NCBI RefSeq assembly: GCF_039851975.1
Contig: NZ_CP156660.1
Location: forward strand, 248,001-312,000
Length of the DNA: 64,000 nt
Source of the DNA: Desulfoscipio sp. XC116
GTDB taxonomy: Bacteria > Bacillota > Desulfotomaculia > Desulfotomaculales > Desulfallaceae
Direction: 5' to 3'
Of this stretch, positions 44,712 through 53,400 are shown piece after piece; the stretch's first letter is position 1; the number at the start of each line of letters is the position of its first letter. The notes under the pieces are model-generated. The model searched no databases. It saw only the letters and a program-made list of their open reading frames with translations, and was not told the origin of the DNA. A program made the translations under genes and the position numbers.

Positions 44712-46320
44712 TCCTATTAATGGGGTAAAAGGAGAAGTCCGGGATATCTATGTCGAGAACGGCAAAATCACAGAATACTTGCCTGACAAGGAGATTAGTC
44801 AGATCATTGATGCCTCAGGCTGTGCGGTTATGCCGGGGGGAATTGAGATCCACAGCCATATTGCCGGAGCTAAGGTTAACAGTGCCCGTATCATGTGTCC
44901 GGAAGATCATTACGATCATTTCAAATTAAGCACTGTCGGGACACGTTCCGGGACAGGCTATACCGTTCCCAGCACCTTTCTGACAGGGTACGCTTATTCC
45001 GCGCTTGGCTATACCACAGCTTTTGAAGCTGCGGTCCCGGCCCTCGAGGCTCGGCATGCTCATGAAGAGTTGGAAGATATCCCAATGCTGGATTCGGGGA
45101 TCTATACTCTGATGGCCAATGACCATTTGATTATGAAGGTCTTAAGCCGGAAGGACAAGTGCGGAAGCAAAGAGCAGTTGCGGGATCTGGTAAGCTGGTT
45201 TTTAACCAGCAGCAAAGGATATGCGGTCAAAGCGGTCAATCCCGGGGGAGTGGAAAGCTGGAAATGGAGCCGGGGAGCTGTGGACTTGGATACGCCTGTA
45301 CCTCCATTTGGCATCACGCCCAGAAAGCTGCTTCTTAGCTTGGTGGAGGCAATCCGGGAATTGAAACTTCCGCATGGTCTTCATCTTCATGCCAATCATC
45401 TGGGCGAAGCAGGGAACTTTAAGACAACTTTGGAAACGATGCGTACCCTTGAAGGGTACCCTGTGCATTTTACGCACCTCCAATTTCATTCCTATGGTAT
45501 AACCGGCAAAGGAGCAATGCAATCGGCGGCTAGGGAGATTGCCGAATACTTGAATGCGCATCCTGAGTTCACCTGTGATGTAGGACAGATTGTTTTTGGG
45601 CCGGTGACCACCATGACTGCGGATTCTCCCATGCAATTCCGACTGCATGAGATGACCGGGAACAAGTGGAGCAATGCCGATATCGAGATGGAAACCGGAT
45701 CGGGAATTGTTCCTATGCTCTATAAGCCAACGGTGCTTTTTAATGCGATTCAGTGGTGTATTGGTCTGGAATTGCTTCTGCTCATTAAAAACCCTTGGCA
45801 GATTATCTTGACGACCGACCATCCCAATGCCGGGCCGTTTACCTCTTATCCCCACATTATTCGGCTGCTGATGGATGCGGATTTTCGGAATTCCGTCCTG
45901 GAGCGGCTTCATCCCAAGACGGGTGCTTTTACCTATCTTAAGGAATTAAAGAGAGAGTATTCTTTGGAGGAAATCTGCATTGTGACCCGTTCCGCCCCGG
46001 CCAAGGCTTTAGGTTTGTCTCAAAAAGGGCATTTGGGCAGCGGAACGCAGGCTGATGTGGCAATTTATCGGCTGCAGGATGATAAAGAGAAAATGTTTGC
46101 CAAACCGGCTTACGTTTTTAAGAATGGTAAGGTTGTCGTTCGGGACGGAGAAGTGCTCCAAAGCATCAGTGGAAAAAGGCTGATTGTCGAACCGGACGGT
46201 GCGAGAAAGCTGTCTCCCGATTTGGCCCGGGATTTTGCCAATTACTATTCTATTGCTTTAAGTAATTTTGCAGTTCAGGATGAGTATCTGGCACAGCCGG
46301 AGGTGATACCATGCATTTAA
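44680..46320 (+). CDS. fwdA: Formylmethanofuran dehydrogenase subunit A
   Basis: The 546-residue amidohydrolase-superfamily protein has the dinuclear metal HxH in GGIEIHSHIAGAKVN near residue 60, further His in LHLHANHLGE and THLQFHSYG, and the catalytic Asp region ILTTDHPNAGPF near residue 380. FwdA condenses formate with methanofuran, or hydrolyses formylmethanofuran in the reverse direction. It begins within the end of fwdB behind AGGAGAG and ends inside the start of ftr (10-base overlap). All visible metal ligands are in place. Confidence 0.93.
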   Translation: MLKIVNGRIYDPINGVKGEVRDIYVENGKITEYLPDKEISQIIDASGCAVMPGGIEIHSHIAGAKVNSARIMCPEDHYDHFKLSTVGTRSGTGYTVPSTFLTGYAYSALGYTTAFEAAVPALEARHAHEELEDIPMLDSGIYTLMANDHLIMKVLSRKDKCGSKEQLRDLVSWFLTSSKGYAVKAVNPGGVESWKWSRGAVDLDTPVPPFGITPRKLLLSLVEAIRELKLPHGLHLHANHLGEAGNFKTTLETMRTLEGYPVHFTHLQFHSYGITGKGAMQSAAREIAEYLNAHPEFTCDVGQIVFGPVTTMTADSPMQFRLHEMTGNKWSNADIEMETGSGIVPMLYKPTVLFNAIQWCIGLELLLLIKNPWQIILTTDHPNAGPFTSYPHIIRLLMDADFRNSVLERLHPKTGAFTYLKELKREYSLEEICIVTRSAPAKALGLSQKGHLGSGTQADVAIYRLQDDKEKMFAKPAYVFKNGKVVVRDGEVLQSISGKRLIVEPDGARKLSPDLARDFANYYSIALSNFAVQDEYLAQPEVIPCI

Positions 46321-47240
46321 ACGGAGTAGAAATTGAAGATACGTTTGCCGAAGCCTTTACCATGCGGGCTGCTCGGCTGACAGTTACGGCCATCAATGAG
46401 CAATGGGCGCGGCATGCTGCCTCGGCCGCGACCGGTTTTGCAACCTCGGTAATCGGCTGCGGGGTGGAAGCAGGTATTGAAGGAACTTCCGCACTTACTC
46501 CTGATGGCAGAGCAGGGGTAGATTGTCTTTTCTTTGCCTCTTCCAAGGACGAATTGGAAGCGAATCTGATCAAACGCGTGGGGCAGGCCATCATGACCTC
46601 CCCTACCTCTGCTTGTTATGATGGAGGATTAACGGAACTTCCGGCCAATTTTGATGGATTCAGCAAATTTAATATAGGTGGCAAGCTGCGCTTCTTCGGG
46701 GACGGTTATCAAGCCAGCAAAATAATCGGAAACAAGCGATACTGGCGGATTCCGGTGATGGAAGGTGAGTTTCTGATTGAAGAAGAATTTACCATGGCTA
46801 AGGCGGTCGGGGGAGGCAATTTCTTGATTTTGGCGGACAGTATTGAGTCGGCCCTGAAGGCCTCTGAGGTTGCGGTCCGCAAGATGCAGGAAATCCGGGG
46901 AATAATTCTGCCTTTCCCCGGTGGCGTGGTGCGCAGCGGCAGTCAGGTCGGATCAAAATATAAGTTCCTGTCGGCTTCCACGAATACTGCTTACTGCCCC
47001 ACTATTCGAGGCAGAGTGGAAGCAAGCGCACTTCAGGACGGTATCAATGCCGTCCTGGAAATTGTTATTGATGGGCTCACAGATCGCTTGGTCGGTCAGG
47101 CAATGGCCGACGGAATTCGAGAAGCTGTGCAGGTTCCCGGAGTCCGGCGCATCTCAGCCGGCAACTATGGCGGACGCTTAGGAAAGTACCACTTCCACTT
47201 GCAGCAGCTTTTAAGTCTGTCGGGGGGGGAGCAGGGATGA
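46311..47240 (+). CDS. ftr: Formylmethanofuran:H4MPT formyltransferase
   Basis: A 309-residue protein with the Ftr/FhcD pattern: MHLNGVEIEDTFAEAFTMRA at the start, ATGFATSVIGCGVEAGIE, and ARKIIGN-like GYQASKIIGNKRYWRIPVMEG in the first half. It moves the formyl group between methanofuran and N5 of H4MPT. GGAGGTGAT precedes the ATG that overlaps the fwdA stop. Methylotroph clusters place the same gene between the A and C subunits (FhcA, D, C), so the order here is the same. Confidence 0.95.
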   Translation: MHLNGVEIEDTFAEAFTMRAARLTVTAINEQWARHAASAATGFATSVIGCGVEAGIEGTSALTPDGRAGVDCLFFASSKDELEANLIKRVGQAIMTSPTSACYDGGLTELPANFDGFSKFNIGGKLRFFGDGYQASKIIGNKRYWRIPVMEGEFLIEEEFTMAKAVGGGNFLILADSIESALKASEVAVRKMQEIRGIILPFPGGVVRSGSQVGSKYKFLSASTNTAYCPTIRGRVEASALQDGINAVLEIVIDGLTDRLVGQAMADGIREAVQVPGVRRISAGNYGGRLGKYHFHLQQLLSLSGGEQG

Positions 47241-48094
47241 GTAGCCGGATCACATTGAGACTAAAAGAAGAGTCTTCACTCCCGGTGGAGGCGGAAAGCA
47301 TCAACCCGGAGAATCTATGTGGAAAAACTTTGGAGGAAATCCGGCGGCTGCCGCTTTGGAGCGGTAACCGCAGCTATCGGCTTGAGAATTTTTTTGAAGT
47401 AGAGAGCAGCGAGTCGGTAAGAGAAGCGGGCGCTTTGCAACGGGAGGATAAGCCTCTAAAGGTCATTCTGCGGGGTGATTTGTCACGCTTTAAACGGTTA
47501 GGGCAGGGCATGAGCGCAGGAGAGATGGAGATCCAGGGTTCCGTGGGGTTCCATGCCGGGGCGGAAATGCGCGGAGGTATTCTCCGTATAAAAGGTGATG
47601 CAGGGGATTGGCTTGGTGCGCATATGGAGGGCGGCCAGATTCTGGTGGAAGGCTCGGCCGGGCATTTCACGGGTGCCGCTTATCGGGGAAAAACCCAGGG
47701 AATGAGGGGCGGAAGTATCCTGATTCGGGGAAATGCCGGGCAGATGGCCGGTTCCAGGATGAGACGGGGACTGCTGGCCATCGGCGGAGACTGTGGAGAT
47801 GCACCGGGCTTTAAGATGCAGGCCGGAACGCTACTCGTTGCCGGCAATTCCGGCACTCTGGCAGGGAGCAATATGCTCAGAGGAACTATTATCTTTCTGC
47901 GGCCCGTCAGGCTGTTGCCGACTTTCTATTATAATTGCTGCTATCGCCCCATCTTCTGGGGGTTATTGGTTCAGGAACTGCGTAACAACGGCTTTGATCT
48001 ATCTGAGTCGGCAAACGAGGCATTTTTCCGGCGTTTCAGCGGGGATGCCAATGAGGGCGGTAAGGGGGAAATTCTTTTATGCCAATCCAATTAG
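47237..48094 (+). CDS. fwdC: Formylmethanofuran dehydrogenase subunit C
   Basis: The 285-residue protein carries the glycine-rich beta-helix repeats of FwdC/FhcC (also seen in the GltS alpha-subunit end), for instance GEMEIQGSVGFHAGAEMRGG, ILRIKGDAGDWLGAHMEGG and ILVEGSAGHFTGAAYRG, about seven turns in residues 80-220. It is a structural subunit that binds FwdA and FwdB. Its start overlaps ftr and its end overlaps mch by 16 bases. Confidence 0.93.
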   Translation: MSSRITLRLKEESSLPVEAESINPENLCGKTLEEIRRLPLWSGNRSYRLENFFEVESSESVREAGALQREDKPLKVILRGDLSRFKRLGQGMSAGEMEIQGSVGFHAGAEMRGGILRIKGDAGDWLGAHMEGGQILVEGSAGHFTGAAYRGKTQGMRGGSILIRGNAGQMAGSRMRRGLLAIGGDCGDAPGFKMQAGTLLVAGNSGTLAGSNMLRGTIIFLRPVRLLPTFYYNCCYRPIFWGLLVQELRNNGFDLSESANEAFFRRFSGDANEGGKGEILLCQSN

Positions 48095-49053
48095 CAGATG
48101 TTGGGCAGTTAAGTCCCAATCGTCAGGCTTTTCCATTCGTCAGGCAACTGCTGGAGCATTCGAAACAATTGAAGGTAGGGATTCAAAAAATCGGTCAGTC
48201 TACAGTGATCGACTGCGGGGTCGATGTACCGGGAAGCTGGCAGGCGGGTGTTCTGTTTGCTAAAATTTGTCTGGGCGGTTTGGCGGAAGTGACGCTGAAT
48301 TGGTCTGATTTCGATGGATTGCGCTGGCCGACAGTTGAGGTGGTCACCGACCACCCGGTTCGGGCTTGTATGGCATCCCAGTATGCGGGGTGGTTTATCA
48401 AAAAAAACAAGTATTCGGCCATGGGCTCAGGACCGGCTCGTGCTGTCGTCCAGGCAGAAGAACTATTTGAAAAACTGGGGTATAAGGATTCGGGAGATTT
48501 GGCAATTCTCTGCCTGGAAGGGAGCAAGCTTCCGACGGAAGAAGCCGTGAGCTGGATCGTGGAAAAGTGTCGATGTCCTGCTGAAAATATCTATATTCTT
48601 ATCGCCCCCACGGCATCTACCGTAGGTTCGGTACAGATTGCGGCGCGCTCTGTGGAGACCGGACTGCATAAGCTGATGGAGCTGGGCTATGACATAGGGC
48701 TGATTGAGAGCGGTTGGGGCATGGCGCCTGTCCCACCGGTGGCTGAAAATGATCTCAAGGCTTTGGGGCGAACCAATGACGCCATTCTTTATGGGACGAC
48801 GGTTTATTATACGTTGGATGACGAAGATGAGCGAATTGAGTCCCTAATCGGTGAGGTTCCTTCCTCCAGTTCCCGTGACTATGGAGTGCTCTTTCAGGAA
48901 TTATTCGAGCGTTACGGTAATTTCTATGATATTGACCCTTTGCTGTTCAGTCCGGCGCAAGTTTGGCTGAGCAATAAGCGCAGCGGGCGTTCTTTTCAGG
49001 CTGGGGAGATCCGCCTTGATCTCCTGCGCCAATCCTTTAAGCTTAAAGGATGA
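48079..49053 (+). CDS. mch: Methenyl-H4MPT cyclohydrolase
   Basis: The 324-residue protein matches Mch through DCGVDVPGSWQAGVLFAKIC near residue 45, MGSGPARAVV near residue 117, and AENDLKALGRTNDAILYG near residue 230. It interconverts methenyl-H4MPT and 5-formyl-H4MPT, linking MtdB to Ftr. The gene lies inside the fwdC-mch overlap, so the two proteins are translationally coupled. Length and motifs are normal for the family. Confidence 0.95.
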   Translation: MPIQLADVGQLSPNRQAFPFVRQLLEHSKQLKVGIQKIGQSTVIDCGVDVPGSWQAGVLFAKICLGGLAEVTLNWSDFDGLRWPTVEVVTDHPVRACMASQYAGWFIKKNKYSAMGSGPARAVVQAEELFEKLGYKDSGDLAILCLEGSKLPTEEAVSWIVEKCRCPAENIYILIAPTASTVGSVQIAARSVETGLHKLMELGYDIGLIESGWGMAPVPPVAENDLKALGRTNDAILYGTTVYYTLDDEDERIESLIGEVPSSSSRDYGVLFQELFERYGNFYDIDPLLFSPAQVWLSNKRSGRSFQAGEIRLDLLRQSFKLKG

Positions 49054-49062
49054 GAGGCTGAG

Positions 49063-49974
49063 ATGAAAAAGAAGATGCATTGCCGTAAGAAGCGCATTGG
49101 AATTCTGGGTGTGGCTAAAGGACCCCAGGTTCAAATTATGTCCGAGGTATTGAAAAAGTTGGGAACTGAGGTCATTTTAATCGATCCTAAAAGACTGACC
49201 TCTTTTTTGCCTCAGAGTTGTACGCTTTACACGGAAAACGATGCTTCCGTATTGCAGCTTGAGGAACTGGATGCTTTGCTGGTGCGCTCACTGCCGGGCG
49301 GATCCCTGGAACAGGTAATTTACCGGGTCAATGTCCTGCATCGTTTGGAAATGCTCGGTTTAAAAGTTATCAACAGTGCTTCGCTGATCGAAAAAACGGT
49401 AGACAAGTTTTTTACCTCAGCCATTTTGGCTGCCGCAGGGTTGCCGGTTCCCAGAACCATTGTTACAGAACGCTTTGACCAGGCGATAGAAGCGGTGGGA
49501 GAGTTGGGGTCGGTTGTTGTCAAGCCGGTTTTTGGTTCCTTAGGGAAAGGCATTGTCCTGGTTGAAGACCTGGATATTGCCCATCGAGTCTTTCGGGCCT
49601 TGGAAATGGGACGCTATATATATTATTTGCAGGAGTTTCTGCCTAACGGCAATGAGGATCTGCGGATTTTTGTGATCGGCGGAAAAGTGGTCGGGGCAAT
49701 GCGGCGCCGCGGCTCAGGTTGGAAAACCAACATTGCCTGCGGGTCGAGAGCAGAAGTTTATCAGCCTGAAAAGGAAATAGCCCGGATGGCGGTTCAGACG
49801 GCCAAGCTCCTGAAAGCGGATTATTTGGGAGTCGATATTCTTATCAGCAATGACACGCCCTATGTCATTGAAGCCAATGGGATACCGGGTTGGACCGGGT
49901 TGCAGTCCGTCTCCGAAACAGACATCGCAGCCGCTCTGGCGGAGTACACTCTTGAGGAGATCAAAAAGCACTAA
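49063..49974 (+). CDS. RimK-type ATP-grasp ligase (H4MPT cluster)
   Basis: A 303-residue ATP-grasp protein with the RimK arrangement: N-terminal KKRIGILGVAKGPQVQIMSE, the nucleotide-binding VVVKPVFGSLGKGIVLVED segment near residue 150, and the Mg site GVDILISNDTPYVIEANGIP near residue 265. RimK relatives such as MptN and CofF add glutamate to H4MPT or F420. A glutamyl ligase acting on the pterin or on methanofuran is likely; the exact substrate is not visible. Confidence 0.8.
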   Translation: MKKKMHCRKKRIGILGVAKGPQVQIMSEVLKKLGTEVILIDPKRLTSFLPQSCTLYTENDASVLQLEELDALLVRSLPGGSLEQVIYRVNVLHRLEMLGLKVINSASLIEKTVDKFFTSAILAAAGLPVPRTIVTERFDQAIEAVGELGSVVVKPVFGSLGKGIVLVEDLDIAHRVFRALEMGRYIYYLQEFLPNGNEDLRIFVIGGKVVGAMRRRGSGWKTNIACGSRAEVYQPEKEIARMAVQTAKLLKADYLGVDILISNDTPYVIEANGIPGWTGLQSVSETDIAAALAEYTLEEIKKH

Positions 49975-49990
49975 TAAAGAAGAGGTAAAG

Positions 49991-50935
49991 ATGGGATATA
50001 ACTGGAAAATCGCCTTAATGGCTCAAACAGCTTGTTTTTTGGAAGTGGATGCTCCTAAAGTCGGGAACGTCAACCGTTTCCATGATTTTGAGGACGCTTC
50101 TTTGGAAGACTTTCATCTCAGTGCCCTGGCGATTGGGCGTCCTTTCGGTTACCTAGAACAGCAAGGGGTAGGGAAAACGATTGCCGCAGCGTTAAAAGCC
50201 ACCCGTGAAGTTGTGGCGACCAACACCAATCTGGGAATCATTTTATTGCTTGCACCGCTGGGCATGGCCTGGTGCCGCGGAGTATCCGAAAATGTTTTTT
50301 CTTCTGGGAATCAAGAGCAATCCTTTGTCCATGCTTTACAGCGGGAAATAAAAGATGTGCTGAAAGGACTTTCAGCGGAGGACACCTATTACGTTTATCA
50401 GGCTATTCGTCTGGCCTCTCCCAAGGGGATCGGGGAGGTGCGGCAATATGATGTCTTGCGGGAAGACATTCCTCAGATTCCCTTGCTTGAAGCTATGAGG
50501 CCGGCAGCAGACCGGGATTTGATTGCCCGGCAATACAGTAATGATTTTGCGCTGGTTCTCGGTGCTGGATATGAAGCCCTGAGTTGGGTCTTGGAGAAAG
50601 GGTTGGTCTTACCTCAAGCGATTGCTCATACTCACCTGATTTTATTAAGCATGGAGCAGGATTCTCTGATCAAACGCAAGCTGGGAGAGAATTGGAGCAA
50701 AGAAGTACAAAAACGGGCGCTCTTTGTGCGGGAACAAGGAGGCTGGCTTACTCAGAAAGGCCGGAAAGAAGTTCAGAAGTTTGACCTCTGGCTAAGGCAA
50801 GAAGGACATGGGCTCAATCCCGGAACGACTGCGGACCTGATGGCGGCGATTATTTTTGTGCATTTGCTGGAAAAGGATTTGAAAATGAAAGGGGTTGGTA
50901 GCAGCGACTACAGCTTTGATGATCAGCGTTTTTGA
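49991..50935 (+). CDS. CitG-like (triphosphoribosyl-dephospho-CoA synthase family) protein
   Basis: The 314-residue protein starts at ATG 49991 behind GAGGTAAAG. EVDAPKVGNVNRFHDFEDAS and GVGKTIAAALKATREVVATNTNLGI are the hallmark segments of the CitG/MdcB family, which condenses ATP with dephospho-CoA. In H4MPT gene clusters of methylotrophs a CitG-like gene is regularly present without citrate lyase and its role there is unknown; a ribosyl or phosphoribosyl transfer in cofactor synthesis is a reasonable guess. It overlaps the start of mfnB. Confidence 0.82.
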   Translation: MGYNWKIALMAQTACFLEVDAPKVGNVNRFHDFEDASLEDFHLSALAIGRPFGYLEQQGVGKTIAAALKATREVVATNTNLGIILLLAPLGMAWCRGVSENVFSSGNQEQSFVHALQREIKDVLKGLSAEDTYYVYQAIRLASPKGIGEVRQYDVLREDIPQIPLLEAMRPAADRDLIARQYSNDFALVLGAGYEALSWVLEKGLVLPQAIAHTHLILLSMEQDSLIKRKLGENWSKEVQKRALFVREQGGWLTQKGRKEVQKFDLWLRQEGHGLNPGTTADLMAAIIFVHLLEKDLKMKGVGSSDYSFDDQRF

Positions 50936-51701
50936 AGGAAAAGAAATCACTGCTGCGCTGGATGGCGGCGCCGACATTATTGATGTCAAGAACCCTGCGG
51001 AAGGACCCTTGGGAGCGCCATCACCTGAAGCCATTAGTGATGTTTGCAACCGGCTCAAGGGAAATAAGCCTTTCAGTATTGCCTTGGGAGAATTTCCAAA
51101 CAAACCGAATGCTGCGGCGCTAGCTGCCTTGGGCGGAGCACATTTCCTGCCGGATTTTATTAAAGTTGCGTTTGTCTCGCACACTGTGTCTGAAGAAATT
51201 TTCGAGACATTGCGTGCGATCAAGAAAAGTCTGCGCTTTTTCCGGCAAAAGAAAATCGCCCTGGTATCCGTAGCCTATGCCGATACGCTGGGGTCCGCTT
51301 CCTGGAATCTCAGCGACTTTGCAACGGTTTCCAAAGCGGGGGGAGCGGATGGCTGTCTTGTGGATACATCGCAGAAGAATGGTAAATCCTTACCGGATTA
51401 TTTATCCCGGAACAATATTGAACGATTTATTGCTGACTGTCGCAAAGAACAGCTTTTTTGCGGATTGGCCGGGTCCCTGCGCATTGACAATGTGACTGAC
51501 TTATGCAGATTGGAACCGGATATTATTGGTGTCCGTTCAGCGGTCTGTGGGGGAGATCGCCTGCGGGGTACGGTATCCGCGCAAAGTGTTCGGGAGCTTA
51601 GAGCTGCGCTTGGGCCCAGCGGCTTCCGGGGGGCAGAAAGACTCCGCGGGTCTGGCCGGTTTCCAGAAGAACGCGCAGCCTTTCCGGATCTGAACCGTTG
51701 A
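50919..51701 (+). CDS. mfnB: (5-Formylfuran-3-yl)methyl phosphate synthase
   Basis: A TIM-barrel protein of the MfnB (DUF556) family: GGADIIDVKNPAEGPLGA at the start, DFIKVAFVSH and a DTSQKNGKSL segment with the lysines of the Schiff-base site, and DIIGVRSAVCGG near the end. It condenses two glyceraldehyde-3-phosphate molecules into the furan of methanofuran. ATG 50919 is chosen by family length; TTG 50895 is an alternative. The last 30 residues (after RAALGPSG) do not look like the family and overlap the opposite-strand mfnE gene by 104 bases, so the ancestral stop was probably lost. Confidence 0.88.
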   Translation: MISVFEGKEITAALDGGADIIDVKNPAEGPLGAPSPEAISDVCNRLKGNKPFSIALGEFPNKPNAAALAALGGAHFLPDFIKVAFVSHTVSEEIFETLRAIKKSLRFFRQKKIALVSVAYADTLGSASWNLSDFATVSKAGGADGCLVDTSQKNGKSLPDYLSRNNIERFIADCRKEQLFCGLAGSLRIDNVTDLCRLEPDIIGVRSAVCGGDRLRGTVSAQSVRELRAALGPSGFRGAERLRGSGRFPEERAAFPDLNR

Positions 51702-52251
51702 GAAACCAGGCCGGCATGGCAAGGGGAAGGAGTTGACGGAAAAAAAGATCAACGTCCGGCTCTTGAAGCGTTGGCTCAATATCCTTGCTTTTAACCAGAA
51801 CGAGCATAGAACAGTTCAACCGCCTAGCTAAATAAGCGGCAATGGAATCCGAAGTGGTATTCCAGGAGCGGGCTAGATCGCTTGCGGGTACCTGTCCAAG
51901 GCAGTGAGAGCATATCAGGATTTGGGAGCCGGCGGAGATGCCCCGAACAGCTGGCCGGGAATATCTTGCAGCGGGCAGGACGGTCACTTTGCTTCCGGGA
52001 ATCCGTTCCTGAAGAATGAACGCATATTGATCCATAGCACCTAAGGCCATAAAATGGCAGGTTTCTTCACTAAGGTCCAGTTGTTTTCCGTATTCACGGA
52101 CCAGGTCGGCAAAAGGACCTCCTCCGGGGACGATTAGAACAGGATGTCTTTGCCCATAGCGGGAGATGATATTTCCCAATTGCCGCAGCACTTCGCCGCT
52201 TTCCTGTTGAATCAGGCTGCCGCCAAGTTTTATCAGGATGGGTCTGGGCAT
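51598..52251 (-). CDS. mfnE: MfnE-like amino acid kinase family protein
   Basis: A 217-residue kinase of the aspartokinase/UMP-kinase fold: PILIKLGGSLI at the start, VLIVPGGGPFADLVREYG, and the nucleotide-binding WNTTSDSIAAYLA near residue 140. MfnE phosphorylates 5-(aminomethyl)-3-furanmethanol phosphate to the diphosphate used by MfnF. It is the only gene on the minus strand in the 18-kb cluster. ATG at the complement of 52249-52251 is preferred to the GTG 12 bases upstream because AAGGAG would be too close to the latter. Its 3' end overlaps mfnB. Confidence 0.82.
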   Translation of the reverse strand: MPRPILIKLGGSLIQQESGEVLRQLGNIISRYGQRHPVLIVPGGGPFADLVREYGKQLDLSEETCHFMALGAMDQYAFILQERIPGSKVTVLPAARYSRPAVRGISAGSQILICSHCLGQVPASDLARSWNTTSDSIAAYLARRLNCSMLVLVKSKDIEPTLQEPDVDLFFRQLLPLAMPAWFLNGSDPERLRVLLETGQTRGVFLPPGSRWAQAQL

Positions 52252-52351
52252 AACGTGAACCACTCCTTTTGAAAGTCCAATAAAGTGAAAACTCTATGGA
52301 GTTATAGCCTTATTATATATCAAAGTTATTTCCCAAAGGGGGGGGTGTCCG

Positions 52352-53380
52352 ATGAAGCTTCTTATTTATGAGTATTTTTCATCCGGGGCGAGGGAAAATC
52401 AGGACTTGAAACAAGCCGGTTTTGCCATGTTGGACGCTATTTTAAAAGATTTTGTTGAAATTCCTGAACTGCACCTCATGACTGTGCTCGATGTTTCCCT
52501 CCGGGAGGCTTTTGTCCGGGCCTCATACAGCCAAAAAGTTGATGTTTGCTGGAGTAGTGGGAGTAAAGACGGGACTCGGCAGTATGAAAAGACTTTAATG
52601 GCTTGCCGGGCTGTGTTGATCATCGCCCCGGAAATTGCGGGGATACTTGCGGAATTAACCGCTATTGCCGAGCGTTGGGGGAAAATCGTACTCGGATCAA
52701 ATTCCCATGCGCTGAAAATTGTTTGCCATAAAAGTGATATGCTGGACCTAATGAAGAAGAAAGGCTTGCCCGTTCCGAAATCTCAAACGTATTCGAAGCC
52801 TTTTCCCCAAAACATGCAGGCCGAAATTTTAGACTGTCTTTCTTTTCCGTTTGTAATTAAGCCGGTATACGGTGCCGGGGGAGAAGGCGTCCGGCTGATT
52901 GAGACGGGCGACCGGCTGGACAAGGCAATCGAACAGCTTTCGCGAATGGAAGAAGAAATTTTTCTTTTCCAGGAATATATCCCCGGACAAGCGGTAAGCG
53001 TCAGCTGCTTTGTTCTTGGCGGCAAGGCGCTTCCGCTTAGTCTCAACAGGCAAAACATCAAGATTCAGGGTGAATTTGTTTTTCAAGGTATTACTATTCC
53101 TTTTGTTCACGCCGAGGCTGGGGAGATCATGAAAACAGCGGTGAAGGCATGTGAAGTGGTGCAGGGACTTAAGGGGTTTGTCGGGGTTGACCTGGTGGTG
53201 AATACCCGGGGCCCTGTATTGATGGAAATCAATGCCCGTCCCACCATGGCTTATGTGGCCCTGAGAGAAGTCGTTTCCCGCAACCTGGTCGGGGATCTCC
53301 TGGCGCTTGGCCTGGAGAACAGTCTGCCGGAAAAACCGGAGGTCAGAGGAACATATACCTATAGTCTCCAGCTTGCCTGA
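52352..53380 (+). CDS. mfnD: Tyramine--glutamate ligase-like ATP-grasp protein
   Basis: The 342-residue protein begins MKLLIYEYFSSGAREN, the start of MfnD proteins, and has ATP-grasp nucleotide (FVIKPVYGAGGEGVRLIE) and Mg-binding (GVDLVVNTRGPVLMEINARPT) segments near residues 165-300. MfnD joins glutamate to tyramine in methanofuran synthesis. GGGGGG-rich purine stretch 52337-52346 serves as RBS. It diverges from mfnE, with an 88-base gap (52264-52351 counted from the GTG) for two promoters. MfnA, which makes tyramine, is not in the window. Confidence 0.8.
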   Translation: MKLLIYEYFSSGARENQDLKQAGFAMLDAILKDFVEIPELHLMTVLDVSLREAFVRASYSQKVDVCWSSGSKDGTRQYEKTLMACRAVLIIAPEIAGILAELTAIAERWGKIVLGSNSHALKIVCHKSDMLDLMKKKGLPVPKSQTYSKPFPQNMQAEILDCLSFPFVIKPVYGAGGEGVRLIETGDRLDKAIEQLSRMEEEIFLFQEYIPGQAVSVSCFVLGGKALPLSLNRQNIKIQGEFVFQGITIPFVHAEAGEIMKTAVKACEVVQGLKGFVGVDLVVNTRGPVLMEINARPTMAYVALREVVSRNLVGDLLALGLENSLPEKPEVRGTYTYSLQLA

Positions 53381-53400
53381 TTTTTGCTGCGAGGAGTGGA

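Noticed and set aside
49991-50935. citG of a citrate lyase operon
   Set aside because: No citrate or malonate decarboxylase genes occur; it is in the middle of methanofuran and H4MPT genes.
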